Shown here piece by piece: positions 16,073 through 24,724 of a DNA stretch of 64,000 nt. Where the stretch lies: NCBI RefSeq assembly GCF_900110655.1, contig NZ_FOEQ01000010.1:104808-168807 (forward strand), written 5' to 3'. The DNA is from Pseudomonas soli. Its GTDB lineage: Bacteria; Pseudomonadota; Gammaproteobacteria; Pseudomonadales; Pseudomonadaceae. Positions within the stretch are counted from its first letter, which is position 1, and every line of letters starts with the position of its first letter. The notes beneath the pieces were generated by a model that searched no databases, was not told where the DNA came from, and saw only the letters and a program-made list of their open reading frames with translations. Made by a program: the position numbers and the translations under genes.

Positions 16073-16156
16073 GTGCGGATCCGTATCGCCAAGCCTGGAC
16101 ATTGAGGGCATCTTAGCCGCGATGGCGCGAGCGGAGAACCTTCGAGGGAGAACGCA

Positions 16157-16930
16157 ATGACCGACCAAGCCTTCGCCCAGGCCGACCCCGACTGGGTCGA
16201 GCTGATCCGCCTGGCCCGCGACTGGTTCGATGGGCCTCTTGGGCAGTTGATGCTCAAGGAGGAGGAAAAGTTGCTCGAAGAAGAGCTGCGGCGCTTCTTC
16301 GGTGGCTACCTTGTGCACTACGGCCCCTGCGCCGAACCTCCGCCCAACGCCCCGCAGGTGCAGCGCAACGTGCGCCTGGGCGCGCCGCTGCCGGGGGTGG
16401 AAATCGTCTGCGAGGAGCAGGCCTGGCCGTTGTCGGAGCACGCCGCCGACGTGGTGGTGCTGCAGCATGGCCTGGACTTCAGCCTGTCCCCTCACGGGCT
16501 GCTGCGCGAGGCGGCCAGTTCCGTGCGCCCGGGGGGCCACCTGCTGATCATCGGGATCAACCCCTGGAGCAGTTGGGGCGTGCGCCATTTCTTTAGCCAC
16601 GGGGCCTTGCGCAAGGCCCGTTGCATCTCGCCGTCGCGGGTCGGCGACTGGCTCAACCTGCTGGGCTTCGCGCTGGAGAAACGCCGCTTCGGGTGTTATC
16701 GTCCGCCGCTTGCCTCGCCGGCCTGGCAGCAGCGCCTGGCTGGCTGGGAGCGCGTGGCCGGTGGCTGGCAGACTGCCGGTGGCGGTGTCTACCTGCTGGT
16801 GGCGCGCAAGATGGTGGTGGGCCTGCGGCCGCTGCGCCTGGAGCGCCGTGAGCCGATGGGCAAGCTGCTGCCGCTGCCGCTGGCCAAGGTCAACCGCAGC
16901 GCCACCCATCCCGAATCCGAAAAGCACTGA
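16157..16930 (+). CDS. SAM-dependent methyltransferase next to gloB/rnhA
   Basis: A 257-residue cytoplasmic class I methyltransferase of the Methyltransf_11 type. The end of the Rossmann core is seen in DVVVLQHGLDFSLSPHGLLR and the strand SVRPGGHLLIIGINPWSSWG. The target is unknown. Its ATG at 16157 is preceded by GGGAGAACGCA, and it ends 13 bp before rnhA on the same strand, so the two are probably cotranscribed. The gene order gloB–methyltransferase–rnhA–dnaQ is a conserved pseudomonad neighbourhood as I recall it. Confidence 0.85.
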   Translation: MTDQAFAQADPDWVELIRLARDWFDGPLGQLMLKEEEKLLEEELRRFFGGYLVHYGPCAEPPPNAPQVQRNVRLGAPLPGVEIVCEEQAWPLSEHAADVVVLQHGLDFSLSPHGLLREAASSVRPGGHLLIIGINPWSSWGVRHFFSHGALRKARCISPSRVGDWLNLLGFALEKRRFGCYRPPLASPAWQQRLAGWERVAGGWQTAGGGVYLLVARKMVVGLRPLRLERREPMGKLLPLPLAKVNRSATHPESEKH

Positions 16931-16943
16931 ACATGAGTGGTAC

Positions 16944-17390
16944 ATGAGCGATAGCGTCGAGATCTACACCGATGGTGCCTGCAAGGGCAACCCTGGCCCG
17001 GGCGGCTGGGGCGTGCTGATTGTCTACAAGGGCGTCGAGAAGGAGCTGTGGGGCGGCGAGCGCGAGACCACCAACAACCGCATGGAACTGATGGCGGCGA
17101 TCGAGGGCCTCAAGGCGCTCAAGCGCGAGTGCGAGGTGCTGCTGACCACCGACTCGCAGTACGTCATGAAGGGCATCAACGAGTGGATGGTCAACTGGAA
17201 GAAGCGTGGCTGGAAGACCGCCGCGAAAGAGCCGGTGAAGAACGCCGACCTGTGGGTGCAGCTCGATGAACAGGTCAACCGGCACAAGGTGACCTGGAAG
17301 TGGGTCCGTGGGCATATCGGCCATCCGGGCAACGAGCGTGCCGACCAGTTGGCCAATCGTGGGGTTGATGAGGTTCGCGCGCAACGTTGA
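16944..17390 (+). CDS. rnhA: Ribonuclease HI
   Basis: A 148-residue nuclease that degrades RNA in RNA–DNA hybrids. Active-site residues are in place: Asp10 (EIYTDGACKGNPGPGGWG), Glu48 (NNRMELMAA), Asp70 (LLTTDSQYV), and a late Asp in HPGNERADQLA. The length is normal for bacterial type 1 RNase H. The ATG at 16944 is close to the methyltransferase stop. Confidence 0.97.
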   Translation: MSDSVEIYTDGACKGNPGPGGWGVLIVYKGVEKELWGGERETTNNRMELMAAIEGLKALKRECEVLLTTDSQYVMKGINEWMVNWKKRGWKTAAKEPVKNADLWVQLDEQVNRHKVTWKWVRGHIGHPGNERADQLANRGVDEVRAQR

Positions 17391-17403
17391 TCGTGTTGCG
17401 GGC

Positions 17404-17489
17404 CATCGCGGGGCAAGTCGGGTCGCCGCATCGCCGCTCCCACGAGATGACTGCTGGCTGCGTGGGAGCGGGCTTGCCCCGCGATGACC
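17404..17489. repeat. Inverted pair of REP elements (BIME-like)
   Basis: One REP in reverse orientation (CATCGCGGGGCAAG at 17404–17417, ending near 17443) and one forward (GTGGGAGCGGGCTTGCCCCG, 17462–17481) face each other between rnhA and dnaQ. Confidence 0.75.
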
Positions 17490-17555
17490 GCAAAACGGCC
17501 CCGATTTCGTTATACTCCCACCCCGAATTCAAGCACCGCCAGTTGGAGTCCCCGC

Positions 17556-18311
17556 GTGGAGCAGCAGCAAGACAAACGGTTCGTCATCCTCGACACCGAG
17601 ACCACCGGCATGCCAGTGGCCGAAGGCCACCGCATCATCGAGATCGGTTGTGTCGAGGTCGTGGGCCGGCGCCTGACCGGGCGGCATTTCCACGTTTACC
17701 TGCAGCCCGACCGTGAGAGTGACGAGGGCGCGATCAACGTCCACGGCATCACCGACGCCTTCCTGGTCGGCAAACCGCGTTTCGGCGATGTGGCCGAGGA
17801 GTTTTTCGAGTTCATCCAGGGCGCCACCCTGGTCATCCACAACGCCGCGTTTGACGTTGGCTTCATCAACAACGAGTTCGCCCTGATCGGCCAGCAGGAT
17901 CGTGCCGATATTTCGCAGCATTGCCCGATCCTCGACACCCTGATGATGGCGCGCTCGCGCCACCCGGGGCAGCGCAACAGCCTCGATGCCCTGTGCAAAC
18001 GCTACGGCATCGACAACTCCGGCCGTGAGCTGCACGGCGCACTGCTCGACTCGGAACTGCTGGCCGACGTCTACCTGGCGATGACCGGTGGCCAGACCAG
18101 CCTGTCGCTGGCGGGCGAAGGGGCGGGTGACGAGGATGGGCAAGGGGCAACCGGTAGCGAGATTCGCCGTATTGTCGGGCGTGCGCCGGGGCGGGTGATC
18201 CTGGCCAGCGAGGAAGAACTCGAGGCCCATGCCGAACGCTTGGCGGCCATTGCCAAGTCGGCGGGTGGGCCGTCGATGTGGCAGGCATTGACCGAGCCAG
18301 CCGCCAGCTGA
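17556..18311 (+). CDS. dnaQ: DNA polymerase III epsilon subunit (3'-5' exonuclease)
   Basis: A 251-residue proofreading exonuclease. Exo I contains Asp13 and Glu15 (FVILDTETTGMPVAEGHRII); Exo II is in TLVIHNAAFDVGFINNEF; Exo III lies near LHGALLDSELLADVYLAM. The C-terminal tail would bind the polymerase α subunit. I start at GTG 17556 because a GGAG lies 7 nt upstream and the epsilon N-terminus follows directly; the in-frame upstream ATG at 17484 would begin within the REP. Confidence 0.95.
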   Translation: MEQQQDKRFVILDTETTGMPVAEGHRIIEIGCVEVVGRRLTGRHFHVYLQPDRESDEGAINVHGITDAFLVGKPRFGDVAEEFFEFIQGATLVIHNAAFDVGFINNEFALIGQQDRADISQHCPILDTLMMARSRHPGQRNSLDALCKRYGIDNSGRELHGALLDSELLADVYLAMTGGQTSLSLAGEGAGDEDGQGATGSEIRRIVGRAPGRVILASEEELEAHAERLAAIAKSAGGPSMWQALTEPAAS

Positions 18312-18330
18312 CTCGAAGGCAGGCCCGGCC

Positions 18331-18356
18331 CATCGCTGGCAAGCCAGCTCCCACAG
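18331..18356 (-). repeat. REP element between dnaQ and the decarboxylase
   Basis: CATCGCTGGCAAGCCAGCTC followed by CCACAG, a reverse-oriented variant of the local REP family. Confidence 0.65.
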
Positions 18357-18453
18357 GGACCGCATCCAGCGCTGCACCTTGTGAGCCGGCCTGGCGATGA
18401 CAGCATCACACTCGACTACCCTGAGGGAAATTACCCGCAGAGGTAGCCGCCCG

Positions 18454-20697
18454 ATGTACAAGGACCTGCAGTTCCCGATCCTCATCGTCCACCGGGCCAT
18501 CAAGGCCGACACCGTCGCCGGCGAGCGAGTGCGCGGCATCGCCGATGAACTGGCCCGTGACGGCTTCGCCATCCTCGCCGTCGCCGATCAGGCCGAAGCA
18601 CGGCTGGTGGCCGCCACCCATCACGGCCTGGCCTGCATGCTGATTGCCGCCGAGGGTGTCGGCGACGACAGCCGCCTGTTGCAGAATATGGCGGAACTGA
18701 TCCGCCTGGCCCGGCTGCGGGCACCCAACCTGCCGATTTTTGCCTTGGGCGAGCAGGTCACTCTGGAGAATGCACCCGCCGAGGCCATGGGCGAGCTGAA
18801 TCAGTTGCGCGGCATTCTCTATCTATTCGAAGACACAGTGCCGTTTCTCGCCCGCCAGGTGGCGCGGGCCGCGCACAATTACCTCGATGGCCTGCTGCCA
18901 CCGTTCTTCAAGGCCTTGGTACAGCACACCGCGCAATCCAACTACTCCTGGCACACGCCGGGCCACGGCGGTGGCGTCGCCTACCGCAAGAGCCCGGTGG
19001 GGCAGGCCTTCCATCAGTTCTTCGGTGAAAACACCCTGCGCTCGGACCTGTCGATCTCGGTGCCGGAGCTGGGCTCGCTGCTCGACCACACTGGCCCGCT
19101 GGCCGCCGCCGAGGCACGGGCGGCACGCAACTTCGGTGCCGACCATACCTTCTTCGTCATCAATGGCACCTCAACCGCCAACAAGATCGTCTGGCATGCC
19201 ATGGTCGGGCGCGGGGACCTGGTGCTGGTGGACCGCAACTGCCACAAGTCGGTGGTGCACGCGATCATCATGACCGGCGCCATCCCCATCTACCTGTGCC
19301 CGGAGCGCAATGAGCTGGGCATCATCGGGCCGATCCCGCTCAGCGAGTTCAGCCCGGCGTCTATCCAAGCGAAGGTCCAGGCCCATCCGCTGGCCCAGGG
19401 AAAGCCTGCGAAGATCAAGCTCGCCGTGGTCACCAACTCCACCTATGACGGCCTGTGCTACCACGCCGGGATGATCAAGCAGGCCCTGGGTGCCAGTGTC
19501 GAGGTGCTGCACTTCGACGAGGCCTGGTTCGCCTATGCCGCCTTCCATGAATTCTTCGTCGACCGCTATGCCATGGGTACGCCACGTGGCGACGACGGGC
19601 CGCTGCTGTTCAGCACCCATTCCACCCACAAGCTACTGGCGGCCTTCAGCCAGGCCTCGATGATCCATGTGCAGGACGGTGCCAGCCGCCAGTTGGACCG
19701 CGACCGCTTCAACGAAGCGTTCATGATGCATATCTCCACCTCGCCGCAGTACAGCATCCTCGCCTCGCTGGACGTGGCCTCGGCGATGATGGAAGGCCCG
19801 GCGGGGCGTTCGCTGTTGCAGGAGATGTTCGACGAGGCCCTGAGCTTTCGCCGGGCGCTGGCCAATCTGCGCGAGCACCTCGCCGTCGATGACTGGTGGT
19901 TCAGTATCTGGCAGCCGCCAGCGACGCACGTCGACGAGGGTCAGGCGGCGGTGGACTGGCTGCTTCAGCCGGGCGCCGAGTGGCACGGTTTCGGCGGGCT
20001 TGGCGAGAACTATGTATTGCTCGACCCGCTCAAGGTCACCCTGGTGATGCCAGGCGCTGCTGGGGCGACGGATGGCCATGGGATTCCTGCGGCGGTGGTG
20101 GGCAAGTTTCTCTGGGAGCGCGGGCTGGTAGTGGAGAAGACTGGTTTGTACAGCTTTTTGGTGCTGTTCTCGATGGGGATCACCAAGGGCAAGTGGAGCA
20201 CACTGCTCACCGAGCTGCTGGAGTTCAAACGCCACTACGACGCCAATACCGCGCTGGCCGACTGCCTGCCAAGTGTGGTGGTGGAGCAACCATCACGGTA
20301 CCTGGGGTTAGGGCTACGCGATTTGTGCCAGCAACTGCATGGTTTCTATCGTGGCAATGCCACTTCAAAACAGCTCAAGCTGCTGTTCACCCGTTTGCCA
20401 GAGGTGGCGATGACACCCGCCGATGCCTATGACCGGATGGTGCGTGGGTCAGTCGAGGCAGTGCCGATCGAGCAACTGCTAGGTCGGGTGGCGGCGGTGA
20501 TGTTGGTGCCCTATCCACCCGGGATCCCGTTGATCATGCCCGGCGAGCGCTTCACTGAGGTGACCCGCTCGATCCTGGTCTACCTGGACTGCGCCCGAGC
20601 CTTTGACCAAGGTTTCCCTGGCTTCGTCGCCGATGTGCATGGCCTGCAGCGCGAGGGAACGCTGTACACCGTCGACTGCGTCAAGGAATACGAATGA
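18454..20697 (+). CDS. ldcA: Lysine/arginine/ornithine decarboxylase (LdcA-like)
   Basis: A 747-residue fold-type I PLP decarboxylase with an N-terminal wing domain (MYKDLQFPILIVHRAIKADT), a PLP domain with SWHTPGHGGG and the PLP Lys in STHSTHKLLAAFSQASM, and a C-terminal domain. Length and N-terminus match pseudomonad LdcA, which makes cadaverine from lysine; arginine as substrate cannot be excluded by sequence. I start at ATG 18454 (AGAGG upstream) rather than an ATG 57 bp earlier. The position after dnaQ is as I recall in P. putida. The last 17 bp overlap a convergent small gene. Confidence 0.88.
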   Translation: MYKDLQFPILIVHRAIKADTVAGERVRGIADELARDGFAILAVADQAEARLVAATHHGLACMLIAAEGVGDDSRLLQNMAELIRLARLRAPNLPIFALGEQVTLENAPAEAMGELNQLRGILYLFEDTVPFLARQVARAAHNYLDGLLPPFFKALVQHTAQSNYSWHTPGHGGGVAYRKSPVGQAFHQFFGENTLRSDLSISVPELGSLLDHTGPLAAAEARAARNFGADHTFFVINGTSTANKIVWHAMVGRGDLVLVDRNCHKSVVHAIIMTGAIPIYLCPERNELGIIGPIPLSEFSPASIQAKVQAHPLAQGKPAKIKLAVVTNSTYDGLCYHAGMIKQALGASVEVLHFDEAWFAYAAFHEFFVDRYAMGTPRGDDGPLLFSTHSTHKLLAAFSQASMIHVQDGASRQLDRDRFNEAFMMHISTSPQYSILASLDVASAMMEGPAGRSLLQEMFDEALSFRRALANLREHLAVDDWWFSIWQPPATHVDEGQAAVDWLLQPGAEWHGFGGLGENYVLLDPLKVTLVMPGAAGATDGHGIPAAVVGKFLWERGLVVEKTGLYSFLVLFSMGITKGKWSTLLTELLEFKRHYDANTALADCLPSVVVEQPSRYLGLGLRDLCQQLHGFYRGNATSKQLKLLFTRLPEVAMTPADAYDRMVRGSVEAVPIEQLLGRVAAVMLVPYPPGIPLIMPGERFTEVTRSILVYLDCARAFDQGFPGFVADVHGLQREGTLYTVDCVKEYE

Positions 20698-20899
20698 TCT
20701 CGACGCCAGTCTGGGCCAGTTCGAAACGGTCGTCGCCCAGATGGTTGACGCGATCGCCGATGGCCAGGCGATAGCTGGTGACCGGGGCCCCGAGGATACT
20801 GCCGTCGGCCTGGAGGGTGGACTCCTGGAACTCGTGGACGGGGTAGATGCGGCCTTCGGCGTCACGGGCGTGGAACTGGCCGACCATTACTGCTGCCAT
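20681..20899 (-). CDS. Small conserved protein convergent with ldcA
   Basis: A 72-residue hypothetical protein (MAAVMVGQFHARDAEGRIYP and onward, ending EIIRIP). It looks like a small β-rich cytoplasmic protein. Its 3' end overlaps the decarboxylase 3' end by 17 bp in opposite orientation. An alternative start is the Met at residue 5. Function unknown; I believe an equivalent gene occupies this position in other pseudomonads. Confidence 0.65.
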   Translation of the reverse strand: MAAVMVGQFHARDAEGRIYPVHEFQESTLQADGSILGAPVTSYRLAIGDRVNHLGDDRFELAQTGVEIIRIP

Positions 20900-21057
20900 T
20901 TAGGTGGAAACCTCTGAATCGTGTAGGAAATGTCTGTAGGCATAGACCAGTGAAATGCTTGGGAAGTTTTCAGCCGAATGGAAAAAAACCGTGAAGCCGA
21001 GGAACGGTCATCTATAACTAACTGGTCCCATTCCCAGAGCAGAGGTTGCAAAACGCC

Positions 21058-21618
21058 ATGAGCCAGGTTTATTCGGTAGCGGTTGTCGTCGGCAGCTTGC
21101 GCAAGGACTCCTTCAACCGCAAGGTGGCCCGCGCGCTCTCTGAGCTGGCGCCGTCCAGCCTTGCCCTGAGGATCGTCGAGATCGGCGATTTGCCGTTGTA
21201 CAACGAGGACGTCGAGGCCGAGGGCGCTCCCGAGGCGTGGAAGCATTTTCGCGACGAGATCCGTCGCAGTGACGCGGTGTTGTTCGTCACCCCGGAGTAC
21301 AACCGTTCGGTGCCGGGCGGGTTGAAGAACGCCATCGACGTCGGATCGCGGCCTTACGGGCAGAGCGTATGGGGTGGCAAACCGGCGGCGGTGGCCAGTG
21401 TGTCGCCCGGGGCGATCGGCGGGTTTGGTGCCAATCATGCCGTGCGTCAGTCGCTGGTGTTCCTCGACATGCCGTGCATGCAAATGCCCGAGGCCTACAT
21501 CGGCGGTGCTGCAACGTTGTTCGATGACAGTGGCAAGTTGAGTGACAAGACTCGGCCGTTCCTGCAGGGGTTCATCGACAAGTTTGCCTCGTGGGTGAAG
21601 CTGAACCGGGCGGTCTGA
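21058..21618 (+). CDS. NADPH-dependent FMN reductase (ChrR/YieF-like)
   Basis: A 186-residue flavodoxin-fold quinone/chromate-type reductase. The FMN phosphate loop is VVVGSLRKDSFNRKVA near the N-terminus and the flavin-binding loop is VTPEYNRSVPGGLKNAIDVG. It is probably a soluble homotetramer reducing quinones or metals with NAD(P)H. I chose ATG 21058 over an in-frame TTG 12 bp earlier, because the AGAGG at 21041–21045 is too close to the TTG. Confidence 0.9.
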   Translation: MSQVYSVAVVVGSLRKDSFNRKVARALSELAPSSLALRIVEIGDLPLYNEDVEAEGAPEAWKHFRDEIRRSDAVLFVTPEYNRSVPGGLKNAIDVGSRPYGQSVWGGKPAAVASVSPGAIGGFGANHAVRQSLVFLDMPCMQMPEAYIGGAATLFDDSGKLSDKTRPFLQGFIDKFASWVKLNRAV

Positions 21619-21626
21619 AGATGCCT

Positions 21627-21672
21627 CATCGCCGGCAAGCCGGCTCCTGTGGGAGCCGGCTTGCCGGCGATG
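21627..21672. terminator. Perfect 21-bp inverted REP pair between convergent genes
   Basis: CATCGCCGGCAAGCCGGCTC plus C (21627–21647) is exactly complementary to 21652–21672, with a TGTG loop. It sits between the FMN reductase and phnX stops and would form a very stable hairpin in both transcripts. Confidence 0.8.
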
Positions 21673-21688
21673 GCCATCACGCGGACGA

Positions 21689-22516
21689 TCAGCAAGCCTG
21701 CGGCATCTCCCCCTTGGCCAACCGCCGGTTGATATCGGCGATCACCTCGGGCAGCTCGTTGATGGTGTCGATCAGGTAGTGCGGGCGCGACCCTGCAAAC
21801 ATCGCGTGAATACGCTTGCGCTCGCTCTCCAGCTTTTCCGCGCTCAAGGCCTGGTAACCTTCCCAGGTCAGACCCAGGGCATTGCCCGAGCACACCAGCG
21901 CGACAGTCCACATTCCGGCGCGGCGGCCTTCGAGGATACCCGGCACGGTGTCGTCGACTTTCACACAGGCCGCCACATCGTCGATCCCCAGCGCGATCAC
22001 GTTGGCCAGGGCCTGAGCTGGCCAGGGGCGGCCGTTCGGGGTCTCGTCGGTGGCCACCACATGGTCGGCCACGTAGCCGTTCTGCGCGGCCAGCTCGACC
22101 ACCTTGTCCATCACCACTTTCGGGTAGCCCGAGCAGGAACCGATCTTCAGGCCGCCCTTGCGCAGGCCAGTGAGGGTGTCCAGCGCACCCGGGATCAGCG
22201 CCGAGTGCACAGCGATCTTCTCGATCTGCAGCGGCATGAAGCGTTCGTAGATGGCGGTCACGTCATCATCGGTCGGTGTGCGGCCGAACGCCTTGCGGTA
22301 GCGCTCGGCGATCTCGGGCACATCGCACAGGGTGCGGATATGGTCCCACTTGCCCATGCCCATGGGGCCTCGGGCTTCCTCGATGGACACTTGCACGTCG
22401 AATTCGGCGAAGGCCTCGACGAAAATCTGCGTAGGGGCGAAGGAGCCGAAGTCGACCACGGTACCGGCCCAGTCGAGGATGGCGGCTTGCAGCTGGGTGG
22501 GATTGCTGTAGTTCAT
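21689..22516 (-). CDS. phnX: Phosphonoacetaldehyde hydrolase
   Basis: A 275-residue HAD-superfamily enzyme that splits phosphonoacetaldehyde into acetaldehyde and phosphate, the second step of 2-aminoethylphosphonate degradation. The nucleophile Asp lies in AAILDWAGTVVDFGSFAP and the Schiff-base Lys in RGPMGMGKWDHIR; later HAD motifs include GSCSGYP and VKVDDTVPGILEG. It starts 34 bp after the phnW stop, in the same transcript. Confidence 0.95.
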   Translation of the reverse strand: MNYSNPTQLQAAILDWAGTVVDFGSFAPTQIFVEAFAEFDVQVSIEEARGPMGMGKWDHIRTLCDVPEIAERYRKAFGRTPTDDDVTAIYERFMPLQIEKIAVHSALIPGALDTLTGLRKGGLKIGSCSGYPKVVMDKVVELAAQNGYVADHVVATDETPNGRPWPAQALANVIALGIDDVAACVKVDDTVPGILEGRRAGMWTVALVCSGNALGLTWEGYQALSAEKLESERKRIHAMFAGSRPHYLIDTINELPEVIADINRRLAKGEMPQAC

Positions 22517-22550
22517 GTGCGCGTTTTCCTTGAGATCGATGGGCAAAGTG

Positions 22551-23657
22551 TCAGATGTCCAGCACTTCCATTTCCCGCAGCACCTCGGCCACGGCATTGA
22601 CGGCGGCCTGCATGCCATCGGCGCCGACCACGCCGATGCAGCCGACGCGGAAGGTCTCGACCTGGGTCAATTTGCCCGGATAGAGGATGAAGCCCTTGGC
22701 CTTGACCCGTTCGTAGAATGCCTTGAACTGGTAGCGGGCATCGTTCGGCGCGTGGAAGGTGACGATGATCGGCGCCTGGATTCCGGCCGGCAGGAAGCTG
22801 CGCAGGCCTATGGCGGCCATACCGTCGAGCAGGGTCTTGCAGTTGTCGGCGTAACGCTGGTGGCGCGCTGGCAGGCCACCTTCCTCGTTGTACTGCTGCA
22901 GGGCTTCGTGCAGGGCGGCTACCACATGGGTCGGTGGGGTGAAGCGCCACTGGCCGGTCTTGGCCATGTAAACGTGCTGGTCGTGCAGGTCCATGGCCAG
23001 CGAATGGGCGTTGCCCTCGGCAGCGGCCAGGGCGGCTTTCTCGGCAAAGACGAAGCCCATGCCAGGCACGCCTTCCAGGCACTTGCCCGAGGCGGCGATC
23101 AGCGCTTCGAAAGGCACCTGGCTGGCGTCGATCGGCAGCGCGCCGAACGAACTCATGGCATCGATGATCAGGCGCTTGCCGTGGCGCTGGACAACCTGGG
23201 CAATCTCAGCCAGTGGGTTGAGAATGCCGGTGCTGGTCTCGCAGTGAATCAGTGCCACGTGGGTGACGGCAGGGTCGGCGGCCAGCAGCTGGTCGACATC
23301 GGCGGCGGTGGTTGGTTGGTCTTCGGCGGTTTCGAAGGTGCTGTAGGGACGGCCCAGCACTTTGCAGATCTTCGCCAGGCGCTGGCCATAGGCACCGTTG
23401 ATCAGGACCAGCACTTTGCCGTCACGCGGGACCAGGGTGCCGATGGCCGCTTCCACGGCGAAGGTCCCGCTGCCTTGGAGGGGCACGCAGTGGTGGCTGG
23501 CGCTGCCATTGATGATTGCCAGCAGTTGCTCGCACACACTGGCGGTCAGCTGGTTGAAGTCGCGGTCCCAGGAGCCCCAGTCCACCAGCATGGCTTGGCG
23601 GGTGCGGGACGAGGTCGTCAGGGGGCCGGGGGTCAGCAGGATCGGGGCGTTGCTCAT
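22551..23657 (-). CDS. phnW: 2-aminoethylphosphonate–pyruvate transaminase
   Basis: A 368-residue PLP aminotransferase (class V fold) converting 2-aminoethylphosphonate and pyruvate to phosphonoacetaldehyde and alanine. N-terminal LLTPGPLTTSSRTRQAML and the PLP Lys region EALIAASGKCLEGVPGMGFV are diagnostic. I start at MSNAPILLTPGPL (ATG 23657). It is divergent from a LysR regulator and followed by phnX: the standard phnW–phnX pathway for using 2-aminoethylphosphonate as P, N and C source. Confidence 0.95.
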   Translation of the reverse strand: MSNAPILLTPGPLTTSSRTRQAMLVDWGSWDRDFNQLTASVCEQLLAIINGSASHHCVPLQGSGTFAVEAAIGTLVPRDGKVLVLINGAYGQRLAKICKVLGRPYSTFETAEDQPTTAADVDQLLAADPAVTHVALIHCETSTGILNPLAEIAQVVQRHGKRLIIDAMSSFGALPIDASQVPFEALIAASGKCLEGVPGMGFVFAEKAALAAAEGNAHSLAMDLHDQHVYMAKTGQWRFTPPTHVVAALHEALQQYNEEGGLPARHQRYADNCKTLLDGMAAIGLRSFLPAGIQAPIIVTFHAPNDARYQFKAFYERVKAKGFILYPGKLTQVETFRVGCIGVVGADGMQAAVNAVAEVLREMEVLDI

Positions 23658-23738
23658 TCCGTTATTCCTCACAAGCGGTGGTCTGGAACTACGGGGCTTA
23701 GGTTGCAATTCGGGCTTTCATCAATCAAATTGTTTGTT

Positions 23739-23755
23739 GTTATCCGAGCTATAAC
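23739..23755. promoter_or_regulatory. Candidate LysR-type operator
   Basis: GTTAT-CCGAGCT-ATAAC, 5-bp arms around 7 bp, including a T-N11-A spacing, in the phnW/regulator divergent promoter. A fit to LysR box geometry only. Confidence 0.45.
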
Positions 23756-23769
23756 TAAGGCCGATACTA

Positions 23770-24627
23770 ATGAACATGTTCCAGCTACGTGCCTTCGATG
23801 CTGTCGCCCGTGAAGGCAGTTTCACCCGTGCCGCTGCGCGTCTGTTCATCAGCCAGCCGGCGGTGACGGGGCACGTCAAGGCGCTGGAGGAGCACTACCA
23901 GATCACCTTGCTGCGGCGTACTGCGCGGCGGGTGGAACTGACCGAGGAGGGTACCCGCCTGGCCGCGATCACCCGTGCCATGTTCGGCATGGCTGAAGAG
24001 GCGCAGGCCATGCTCGAAGCCAATCGCCAACTGCTCACCGGGCGCTTGGAGGTGGCCGCTGACGGGCCGCACCGGGTGATGCCAATGCTGGCCCAGCTGC
24101 GTGCCCGCTTCCCAGGCATTACCGTCAACCTGCGTTTGGGCAATGCTCAGGAAACCCTGGCCGCGTTGTTGTCCGAGCACGCCGACGTGGCGCTACTGAC
24201 CGAGGTTGAGCCGCGCAAGGGGCTCTACCTGCAAAGCCTGGGAGACTCGCGCCTGTGTGCCTTGCTGCCGGTTGACCATCCTTTGGCTGGGGCCGCAGAC
24301 GACTTGGCCATCGACGCGCTGGACCGACAGATTATGGTGCTGCGTGAACCGAATTCGATTACCCGCCGCACCTTCGACCAGGCCTGCGCCCTGGTGCAGG
24401 TGCAGCCGCGTGTGCTGCTGGAGCTCGACAGTCGGGAGGCCGTGACCGAAGCGGTGGCGGCACGGTTGGGCATCGGTATCGTATCGTCGGTGGAGTTGGC
24501 TCATGATCCGCGGGTAGTGGCCAGGCCCCTGGCTGGCGAGGGGCTGCTCAACCGGCACATGATCGGCTGCCTTGAGCGGCGCCGCGAATTGCGCCTGATC
24601 CAGGCTTTCCTAGGGCTGGCGGCATGA
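23770..24627 (+). CDS. LysR-family regulator of phosphonate genes (PhnR-like)
   Basis: A 285-residue LysR regulator: N-terminal winged HTH (FDAVAREGSFTRAAARLFIS and QPAVTGHVKALEE) and a C-terminal substrate-binding domain. It is divergent from phnWX by 112 bp, the classic arrangement for a regulator acting on its neighbour; the inducer is probably 2-aminoethylphosphonate or an intermediate (inference). Start ATG 23770 has no strong Shine–Dalgarno. Confidence 0.9.
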   Translation: MNMFQLRAFDAVAREGSFTRAAARLFISQPAVTGHVKALEEHYQITLLRRTARRVELTEEGTRLAAITRAMFGMAEEAQAMLEANRQLLTGRLEVAADGPHRVMPMLAQLRARFPGITVNLRLGNAQETLAALLSEHADVALLTEVEPRKGLYLQSLGDSRLCALLPVDHPLAGAADDLAIDALDRQIMVLREPNSITRRTFDQACALVQVQPRVLLELDSREAVTEAVAARLGIGIVSSVELAHDPRVVARPLAGEGLLNRHMIGCLERRRELRLIQAFLGLAA

Positions 24628-24724
24628 TCGTGTGTTGCGCTGGTCGTACCTGGTGCGAGGGCCTGAGGCTGGCATTTTCGGTCCAGCGGCCTAAGATGGC
24701 CGTTGGATCGCCCCGGATCAACCG

